Source: Ectobius pallidus (taxonomy: Eukaryota; Arthropoda; Insecta; Blattodea; Ectobiidae). Taken from it: a stretch of 64,000 nucleotides of DNA. Below the pieces are notes generated by a model. The model did not search any database. It saw nothing but the letters and a program-made list of their open reading frames with translations, and was not told the DNA's origin. The position numbers and the translations under genes were made by a program. Positions 56,260 through 64,000 of the stretch are shown in pieces (within the stretch, counting starts at the first letter, position 1; every line of letters begins with the position of its first letter). Where the stretch lies: NCBI GenBank assembly GCA_964059195.1, contig CAXKWD010000011.1, positions 30,053,066 through 30,117,065 on the forward strand, read 5' to 3'.

Positions 56260-57490
56260 GTAGCTGTGAATATGATATGACAGAGCACAATTTCCCCCAG
56301 AATAAGGGGAAGATAAAAAAATAATAATGCAAGAATAAAATAAAGACACGTGGAACTAATACCTTCACAACCATTCATTCATTTTTAAATTACACGGCAT
56401 AACAGAATGGTTTATATCCACAATTAATGCAAAACACGTCCTAATTCATTTAAGCTAATAATAAGTAAAACAAATGTCCTATTTCATGACATATCGATGC
56501 ATTTCTTTAGCTCACACGGAATATTGCAAAAACGGATGCTGTAGTGTCGTAGCTATAACTGTTTCTTACGAAGCGGTGGGTCGTTTATTTGATCCCGCGG
56601 TATTTTTTCCGTTGTACCTTTTTATTTTATTTTTAATTTATCAGGAGCTATTAATGCCGCCCTATTTATGTTAAGTCCTTCCTGGTACTTTTTCTAGCTA
56701 AGGCATACCTAGAGACGACATACAAAGAAACGAATCGGATCTTATTATTTATTAGTCTACTAGGGACCGGATTTTTAGGTTTTTATAAATCCTATATTAG
56801 TTTCTTTAAACATATTAAAAGTTGTATTTCTAGTTTTTTAAACCATTTTCATACTTTTTTTAGTTTTACTTTAATAACTTCACTAAACACATTGAAACAA
56901 TTATATTAATTAATTTTGTTTTTACTTACGATTTCTATGGGTTTGAATCACAATACTATAGAAATACATTTTGCTAATTTGTTAACAGCTTATAGTTTAT
57001 TAAACACAATGCATTTTAGAATTATCCCTGCCATTTCCAATTCCATCACAAAAACCCAACAAGAGCGTTTTCGTATAATCAACCAACTTACAGAATACTT
57101 TACATTCGGTATCTTGCTGGAGCAAACACTGCGGATAAACTGCAAGTGTAAGCATCCAAAGAATGCCTTTAATTTGCTTATAAGGAAACCGAAATTACAG
57201 TTCACTAACAATTTCCTTTAGCGGGACAATGGAGTAAAAAATTGCAATAAGCAAACTATATTTGCTCTTACAAATATACTGGTAACAATGAGCAAGAAGC
57301 AATTTGGAGGTAGATATTGAATAAGTAATTTTTAGTAGAAGAATGACGATTAACTTAGATTAATTACACATTTTTAGTTCATTAAGTATTTTATATTTTA
57401 ATTAAAAGAGTTTTGGCCATTTTTTAACGTCTTAGTTAGCCATTTTTAGGTTTTATAAGATTAACTTATATGACTACCATGATAATGAAA
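56260..57490. other. AT-rich sequence, unassigned
   Basis: TAGGGACCGGATTTTTAGG at 56761 looks like a transposon end related to the CCGGATTCT elements, and TTTTTAGGTTTTATAAG at 57443 may be its other side. Open frames at 56916-57221 (+) and 56990-57211 (-) overlap one another and match nothing I know. Confidence 0.3.
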
Positions 57491-57591
57491 TACGAGAGCG
57501 AATCAAAAAGTAAGTTACACTTCCAAGTTATGGCCATTTATGAAACCACCTACACATAGGCAACACGGCTATGACAACATACAATGTACGT

Positions 57592-57912
57592 TCACTTTTC
57601 CACATAGTGCCCAAGAGACTGTAAACATTTCTCGGAACGGTCAACCAGCTTTTCGATTCCGGATGCGTCGAAATCACCTCCAGCGCTATGTAAGCACCTG
57701 GAGACAGCTGCTTTCACCTCATCGTTTCGGTATCGTCGTCCACCGAGATCCTTTTTCAGCTTACCGAACACATGATAATCGCATGGCGCTAAGTCTGGAC
57801 CGTATGGAAGATGTTGCCATACTTCCCACTTGAATCGCTGCAGCATTTCGGACGTTTGGCGGGCCGTGTGAGGTGTTACATTATCGTGCAACAAAATCAT
57901 ACCGGTGCTCAA
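57592..57912 (-). pseudogene. mariner transposase C-terminal half (D34D part)
   Basis: ILLHDNVTPHTARQT and HLPYGPDLAPCDYHVFGKLK provide the second and third catalytic aspartates with 34 residues between them, the mariner D,D34D signature. It continues with DLGGRRYRNDEVKAAVSRCL to the natural C-terminus. The first catalytic Asp and the DNA-binding domain are missing. Confidence 0.9.
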
Positions 57913-57916
57913 TTTT

Positions 57917-58087
57917 CGTGTGTTCGGTAAGCTGAAAAAGGATCTTGGTGGACGATTCCGAAACGATGAGGAGGTGAAAGCAGCTGTCTCCAGGTGGTCA
58001 CATAACGCTGGAGGTGATTTCTACGCATCGGGAATCGAAACGTTGGTTGACCGTACCGAGAAATGTTTACAGCCTCTTGGGGACTAA
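57917..58087 (+). pseudogene. mariner transposase C-terminal piece, mirrored arm
   Basis: VFGKLKKDLGGRFRNDEEVK, then AAVSRWSHNAGGDFYASGIE and the end of the protein. It repeats only the part after the last catalytic Asp of the left arm and has no catalytic function. Confidence 0.85.
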
Positions 58088-58649
58088 GTGGAAAAGTGAA
58101 CGTACATTGTATGTTGTCATAGCCGTGTTGCCTATGTGTAGGTGGTTTCATAAATGACCATAACTTGGAAGTGTAACTTACTTTTTGATTCGCCTTCATA
58201 GATAGTTATGTTAAAATATCACAGTTAGCTAACAAGGAACAAAATAGTTTAAAACCTAAGAATCCTAGCTCTATTTAATACAGTCTCTAGACGTTCGCTT
58301 GTGAACCTCTCCGTTACTGCGCGTGCCTCCTTTCTAGGACTTAGAAAATACCAGTGCACCAGTCTTTTCGTTTGAGTTGGACTTTACTTGATTCTGACTT
58401 TAAACAACACATCTACAACTCTGCAAAGGAAGAAGCCCTGAAGATGGTGTTACTTCCGGAAGGTCTACTCGTTAAAAAAATTAAAAGTTGAGCTAATATA
58501 TCACGGCTTTATCTTATTTCATTGATAGAGTACAATGGTACGCTACTCAACACATCCAAATGTGATTTTTTATGTTTATAGACGACCCAGGAAAATTTAG
58601 AAAGGTTAGAAAGGATACCCACTGCCGTGCCTACAGCTGTTATGTAAGG

Positions 58650-59165
58650 CAGTGTCCTTCAACCGGTGGGTCGCGACCTAACCGTGGGTCATGTCATATT
58701 TTCCTCAGGACATGAGAATACGGCGCGAGTGGATCGAAAATGGAGAACCAATTGATCGAACTTTCATGTGACAGTGGACTTAAGTGAGTTTTCCATGGAA
58801 GGCCCTTGAAAATATTTTGGTCAATCGTCAGTTTAAAAAGTGACTATCAACAACTATCTTCTGACGCAATTTCAATTTTGTTAGTATTTCCAACTGCGTA
58901 CTTGTGCGAAAAGTGGTTTCGAACAATGGCAAACTTAAAAACAACAAGAGGAAATGGACTGGAGGCAATCGACGACTTAGGTGTGGCTTTCTACCCAGGT
59001 AGGACAATCTCAGTCACCATGTCCCAAGAGTACGACAGGTGTTTCACTAACCCAGGTATGTCTGTATTTTGATTACTGTTCATTTAATTGGGTGGGGGGG
59101 GGGGCAGGGACTTGGAAAAATAATTACAAGTCAGGTGGGTCACAAGTGAGAAAGTACTTTAGCAA
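58650..59165 (+). mobile_element. hAT relic with CAGTG..TCAACCGGTGGGTCGCGACC end
   Basis: Left end CAGTGTCCTTCAACCGGTGG with GTCGCGACC, a well-known type of hAT terminus; right side keeps GTGGGTCACAAGTGAGAAAG. A transposase piece sits between. A G run of 14 at 59092 may be an assembly-sensitive site. No flanking duplication seen at the eroded right end. Confidence 0.75.
58825..59072 (+). pseudogene. hAT transposase C-terminal dimerisation region
   Basis: SSDAISILLVFPTAYLCEKW, then FRTMANLKTTRGNGLEAIDD and LGVAF. The FPT-x-Y-L-C-E-x-x-F-x-x-x-x-x-I/L-K-T-K/T-x-R-N-x-L pattern is the hAT C-terminal (hATC) region in ZBED5-like transposases. Upstream domains are deleted, consistent with an internally deleted element. 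Confidence 0.8.
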
Positions 59166-59399
59166 ATAATCTCATGTTATTAGTCATCAATTTGGTATTA
59201 TGAAGAAACTTTAGGCATATGGATAAAATTGGAATAAGTAAGAAGAAAAAAATAAGAACGAAACGTGGGAATGAAGGGTGTTGATCACGCTAATTCCCAT
59301 GAATGTATCACGTGCAAATGTTAGAGTCTTCCTGGAATCAACTCCGTAGTCAAAACAATGAGTATTGGTACCATGAAACCATAAATCTTAAACGTGTCG

Positions 59400-59555
59400 G
59401 GGTACGTCCATACCCGCCATAAGACATCACGTGATATTTGCTGGCCAATAGCAACGGAGGGTATACAGGAAATGGTGGGGGAAGGGGTAACTAAGTTTCG
59501 CATAAGTTTTTGATCCTTTCATTAGTTGTGTGTGCTTTCTTTCAATCTGAACAAC
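59400..59555 (+). promoter_or_regulatory. Possible promoter and 5' UTR of the gene starting at 59556
   Basis: GCCAATAGC (CCAAT box, 59443), TCACGTGAT (E-box palindrome, 59426), and TCATTAGTTGTGTG (59518), which resembles an arthropod initiator. The stretch is less AT-rich than its surroundings. No TATA box at a fitting distance. Confidence 0.35.
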
Positions 59556-59663
59556 ATGGGGAACTTCTGGTGCGACGTTGCGAAAAAGTGTGCTGTAATT
59601 GTTCTGCTCATTACTCTCATGGTGCTTCTGGGCATTCGACACTCATCCAAGTCTCCGCGAAAG
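59556..59663 (+). CDS. First coding exon of a membrane-anchored protein
   Basis: The ATG stands in the insect start context ACAACATGG. The 36 codons read MGNFWCDVAKKCAVIVLLIT, then LMVLLGIRHSSKSPRK, followed by a consensus donor GTAAGAC. Short positively charged N-terminus, a hydrophobic stretch of 16-17 residues and a basic stem make it a type II signal anchor or uncleaved signal, as in Golgi glycosyl- or sulfotransferases; the family cannot be told from one exon. No following exon was identified up to 64000. Confidence 0.6.
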
Positions 59664-60490
59664 GTAAGACTGCAATAACGAAATTTTATTGTAAGATATA
59701 GACATTTAGATGGAAAATAATGAGTTTCATGCATAGAAGTGTACATTAGATTAGCAGTGCATAATATGAAGAAAAAAAATCTAGACTGTTAAAAGACTGG
59801 CCTAATCTAATTTCACAAAACCCTCGATTTGTTTAATATCCCTGTGGCTGCAGGTGTTTAAATTTTTTTATTGTTATTATTAGGCATATCTTCCTTACGA
59901 CAAGTCTATACCCCATGTGAGGTTCCACCTATCTTCAGCTGCATGGATGTCATCCAGTATCTCAATTATTCTTCTACCTAGTTTTCTCTTCCAAGTAAAA
60001 GGGATATTATTTCCAAAAATTTGAGTGAGATATTTGAGTTAGGCCTAATGTAAAATACAACGAACATTTTAAATTCATTATGAAAATAGATAATTTACTA
60101 TATAGCTTGTTTAAGATCGACGAAATTTTGTAGCAAATATTATATTTAGAAGTTATTTAAATTAAGTTAAGTTGTATTTTTTTAATAAAGTTCAGAAAAA
60201 TATGGCCTGGTCTTTTCCAAGAAAAAAAGGCAATTATTTTCAAATGATTCGGCAACAAATTCGAGATAATGTTTAGAATATTCTGTCTAATGCACAATCA
60301 TTAGGTTTCTGATACTCAGGCAAATGCCAATTTGCTTCTTTCATGAAAATAATTGTAAATTATTAGAATTTATATAGAATTTTATTATAATCATTAGGTG
60401 CGTTTATAATGCCTAAAATAATCTAAAGTGGGGTTAGCGCATATTTCTGTCTTTTTATATGTAAAACAGTCAAAATTATCAGATTTTTCG
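59664..60490. other. Likely intron, no recognisable feature
   Basis: AT-rich. CAAGTCTATACCCCATGTGA and following text near 59900-59960 could be a decayed LINE on the minus strand, but no frame of useful length remains. Confidence 0.3.
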
Positions 60491-60497
60491 ATTTTGC

Positions 60498-60644
60498 GAC
60501 CGCCTCCGTGGTCTGGTGGTCAGCGTTGCTGACTAAGGATCCGCTGGTATTTTCTCGGATTTTCCTGAGGTAGTGAGGTATGGGACGGATACACTAAGCC
60601 TCGTGATACTTGATAAAGAAGTAGCGGCACGGAGTTTAGTTTAA
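60498..60644 (+). repeat. SINE with internal deletion and 7-bp duplication
   Basis: ATTTTGC flanks both sides (60491-60497, 60645-60651). Head GACCGCCTCCGTGGTCTGGT with GGTCAGCG (A box); tail TTGATAAAGAAGTAGCGGCA, CGGAGTTTAGTTTA as in the SINE at 50818. The B box and most of the body are missing. Confidence 0.8.
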
Positions 60645-60654
60645 ATTTTGCATG

Positions 60655-61800
60655 TGATTTCTGGTATATAGATTAATTCATCAGAATTGACAAAGGGATA
60701 AAGGCGAATCGTTTCGACTTGATTGTACCGAGGGCTGACTCGCTGTAAGATTTAAAATTAAATGCGTAATTATCAGTCTCTCATAAGTATTTTAGAGTCT
60801 CATTTAAATTCTTTAGTACCGACTTTTATAATCCCATAACCTAGCTGAGTGTCTAAAACGTAAGCTCTGATTATTATTTCGGACTCTGCCAATAAAAGAA
60901 AATATTTTAACGGCCATCATTCAATTTTCTCAGAAGTTTGTTCTTTCTAAGTTGTATTTTATCACCTTGTAAAATATAGTCTATATTTACTTCACACTTT
61001 TTTATTTTTTCTAATCTTCTTTGGACATTTATCTAGAACCTTTTTTTTGTAATCTTCCTCCTTTCGCAAGCTATAGGCCTATGCCTACTCGGCCGGAGAG
61101 TGCCATAGTAATAAACTTATTTTGTTTTTATTTTGTACAAAATATAAATGCAATTTCTTCTGTTTCAAAAAATTTGAATAACTTTTGTTTCTATATCTTA
61201 ATTATTTTGTTTGCTTGCTTATTTGTATGTTTCTGTAAAACCGTTTATAGATTTTCAACGGTAGATGAAAATTGTATTATACCGGGATTAATATTTTAGA
61301 ACAAAATATGTATATAAATACAGTTAGTGTTATTTAGGCCTACTAAGTGGCTTTTCAATCAAATGTCCTTTGCACACATGCCGAGAATTCATAGTGAAGT
61401 GGTATCGGAATGGTAATAAAAATTGAAATTACTGATTTTCTTATGCATATGAATCGTAAGATTGTAAACTTTAAACTCTCGATTATCCAGAATATTTATT
61501 TTTATTGTTTGTTGTAGAGCGTAACAATTGTTTATTCTTGCTCAGAAATTGACAGTGTTTGAAAATTTGTAACTTTTTCCATAAAAATGTAATTTAATAA
61601 CAATTTCTTAATAGAAAGAGAGTTTTTTCACCCTCTTTTCCATGGTGTAACAGTTTACTGCACTGAAATCTAAGAGGTTCCCTACAGACAAGATTTTAAC
61701 AAGTGTATTGGATAGCGAGTTATTTCCAAGCTTTAACTGAAGAGTTAGCAGTGTATAGTATTATCTTGTTAATTTTAATTAGTTATGGTTTATTGTAATC
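60655..61800. other. Likely intron, no recognisable feature
   Basis: AT-rich; the open frame at 61021-61299 is hydrophobic and low in complexity and is not supported as a gene. Confidence 0.3.
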
Positions 61801-61802
61801 AA

Positions 61803-62050
61803 AATGCCAAGAAGTTGGGGAATTTCTAAAAAGAGGAAACTATGTGCCCTTACAGATCTTTCTCGAGGTTCATGCTTGAATCAGAAAAGTACAAGTGAAA
61901 AATAAAGTACCTTTAAAAAAACCTATCTTCTCATTCAGAAGGTTTTGAAGATTTAGAAGATAATGGAAATGAGCTTATGATTTAAACTCATTACAGAACG
62001 CTCTATCAAAATTTGTTGTATGCAAAATATGTCATAAATATATTTCGTTT
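61803..62050 (+). pseudogene. Possible transposase-like coding relic with CxxC
   Basis: MPRSWGISKKRKLCALTDLS opens a frame at 61803; after frameshifts HSEGFEDLEDNGNEL and LNSLQNALSKFVVCKICHKY follow. A start MPR..., an acidic stretch and VCKICHKYIS are reminiscent of N-termini of MULE-like or other insect transposon proteins, but I cannot name the family. Stops and frameshifts mark it as dead. Confidence 0.35.
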
Positions 62051-62540
62051 TCTATATGAGAAGAAAGAAATATGCATAAGGGCCTTGCTTGTGTTATGGT
62101 ATACATATTAACTTAATAGTATTAACTTTAAACCTCTTTTTCCGTAACATTATTTTCCATATTCATGTACCTTTCTTTCTGTGGGGAAGGGGGGTTTATA
62201 CTGAACATAGATCATTCGAACTTGTGCCATGTGTCTCCAGAATATAGTTAACTACCTTTAGACTGGAGGATATCCTTTTATACGTCCTAGAATAAAATAT
62301 ACAATATTTTTAATGAATTTTTATAGAAAAATGTACGAAGATAAAAGATAACAGATCAATTAAATAAATATATTTCATACCCATGCATATTTTTTTAGTA
62401 GGCCTAAACCTGTATTAAAGTATATATGCAATTTTACCTCCCTGTGATTAGTAGTACCAGAGAAAAAGGAACATGGAATCCTGAAATGTAATAATGGCTG
62501 GATAGGTCATTCAGACTTCCCTGAAATGAAATGAAATTAA

Positions 62541-63242
62541 GGGGGGACATACAGGTTTCGATGCTGGAAAGTAGGTGAAGTTTCATTATTCTGTAGCCTT
62601 GCAATCTGGCATAGTCTATATTGACTAGTTCTACAATTGCATACTATTTTCAGAATTAATTTAACTATTACAGTTAAGGGGTAGTTATCATTACAAAATG
62701 GCAGCCAAATTTTGTGCACTGAAGTGCCGTTTCCCTGATAAGTCAAACATTTATTAACATATTGCAGTGAAATTGTGCATGGAAGTATATTTGATATTAT
62801 TGAACAATACTTGTGTAGAATCGTTGATGTAACTTTAATCGTTTATTTTTTTTTAGTATTTCTGATGTAAAAATTTCTAAAAAAATTAACAAGTGATGAA
62901 TTATTTTTTTTAAAGTATTTATACTGCAGATAATCCAAAGATTCTAGGTTATGTTGTTCATATGATATTTAAAAATAGATAGAAAAAAGAATCACTCAGA
63001 AATATTGGTATTTATGAAAATTATCAGGGAATCGGCACTCCAGTGCAGAAACTTTGGCTACCATTTTTTAATGATAATTACCTATTAACTGTAATAGATA
63101 AATTATTTCTGAAAATATTAGCAATTGTAGAACTACTCAATATAGAGCATGCCAGATTGCAAGGCTATAGAACAATTCATTGCTGAGAAAAAAAATGAAA
63201 CTTCACCTATTTTTCAGCAACGAAAGCTGCTTGTCCCCCCAC
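62541..63242. mobile_element. Fold-back element with about 210-bp inverted arms
   Basis: GGGGGGACATACAGGTTTCG at the left and, in reverse complement, GGGGGGACAAGCAGCTTTCG at the right begin arms that stay alignable inwards for about 210 bp (GTGAAGTTTCATT, TAGCCTTGCAATCTGGCAT, CTATTACAGTTAA, ATTACAAAATGG/AAAAAATGG). The loop is 62747-63017. Long arms with a short loop fit fold-back or MULE-type MITEs. No clean target duplication found. Confidence 0.8.
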
Positions 63243-64000
63243 AAGTAGGCTGAATTTTTTCGTTAAGCGCAACGGTCACCTCAAACAGGGTAACTCTGCT
63301 TGTCTCATACGGTGAGCTACTCCAGATTACTTTATATTTACGTTTAATAAGTAAATTTAAAATATAAAATTGTATTATTCGCATGATTGCCATCATCATG
63401 GCCAGAGTGAAATTACTTTACATGTAACAATTTTCATTAAAGAACATAACATGTTATAATTTAAGTTTCTTATGTCAAGGGGCAGTTCATACATAATTGC
63501 AATTGAATATATTCTACCTACTTGACATTTACTAGAGGAGTAAAAAGTATATATTTTACATTTTTACACTTAATTTTTGTTGCAAATAATTCAAAATTAC
63601 AGCTCATTGGGATAAATTAAATGATAGGCTATCCCTGACTTATTGTCAGAGAAATAGATTCGGGAATCTTATTTTTAACAAAGCCGTTACCATAATACAG
63701 ACTTACAAGGTTTTTTTAATGCCGTCTGGGTTGTATTTTTTTAAATGTTGTACAAATATAATTAAAATATAAATGTAAATAAATAGGGTATTTTTTCTTA
63801 GTTTTCAATCCTTAAGGCACGCGTAGGCTTTTCAGGATAACCACTCTATTTTCAAAGCATTGAACTATAAATAGATGCGTCCCTATTGGAACATACGACC
63901 ATCTGGAAGACAACGATTGTACAAATTAATGTAATTTAGTTGTTATTTTTTCTCATCATAATAACTAGCCATCTTCACTGCTCTTTTTATTAAATTGAAA
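63243..64000. other. AT-rich sequence, no supported feature
   Basis: No gene, RNA or bounded repeat recognised. Confidence 0.3.

Larger units (their letters stand above)
57493..58198. mobile_element. mariner fold-back: two inverted 3' halves
   Basis: Both outer ends are the same mariner terminus (GCGAATCAAAAAGTAAGTTA), with TA outside each (57491-57492, 58199-58200). The arms 57493-57772 and 57917-58198 are inverted copies of one another and contain the end of a mariner transposase; the 144-bp loop continues the coding region of the left arm only. So the element has lost its 5' half and carries two 3' halves instead. Confidence 0.9.

Noticed and set aside
56916..57221. 101-codon plus-strand frame opposite a 73-codon minus-strand frame
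   Set aside because: Both overlap fully and neither matches a known family; likely chance in AT-rich DNA.

Overview
This is a eukaryotic, AT-rich, repeat-dominated stretch with no bacterial gene organisation. The content is several non-LTR retrotransposon clades, tRNA-derived SINEs, mariner, pogo/Tigger and hAT relics, many non-autonomous elements with clear target duplications, and a few spliced exons with very long introns. The very frequent word TAGGCCTA and the style of the repeats suggest a large insect genome, most likely a cockroach or termite relative. That assignment is an inference, not shown by any gene.

Layout. 1-2.4 kb: the 5' part of a LINE (minus strand) inside a 650-bp-class TIR element. 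2.7-14.7 kb: three phase-compatible plus-strand exons of an unrecognised host gene, with transposons and tandem repeats in the introns. 15-23 kb: tandem repeats, hAT and pogo-type MITEs, and a hammerhead-like motif inside a 192-bp insertion. 21.4-28.4 kb: a possible 7-kb TTAA-flanked transposon carrying an RTE-type LINE with a 122-bp target duplication. 28.4-34.4 kb: a tandem duplication of a unit with minus-strand exons; the copies differ mainly by later transposon insertions. 34.4-39.6 kb: the second duplicate interrupted by a TIR element, which holds a 4.6-kb LINE, which holds a 484-bp hAT-type MITE. 40-64 kb: further MITEs, tandem repeats, SINEs, three truncated LINE 3' ends, a mariner fold-back, hAT transposase relics, and at 59.6 kb a convincing first coding exon of a small membrane-anchored protein.

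The most interesting signals are these. (1) A LINE family whose endonuclease/RT frame has no Met codon before the end of the endonuclease domain and is joined to the PHD/SGNH ORF1 across a canonical UUUUUUA -1 slippery heptamer; one copy is unfrayed at that site and the other carries an extra T. (2) A 122-bp target-site duplication around an RTE-type LINE. (3) Internal empty sites that prove the ends of several MITEs. (4) DNA elements filled with element-specific iterated short motifs. (5) Duplicated exon modules with a shared TTTGGTTNCAG acceptor on the minus strand. All calls come from reading the sequence; no database search was done.
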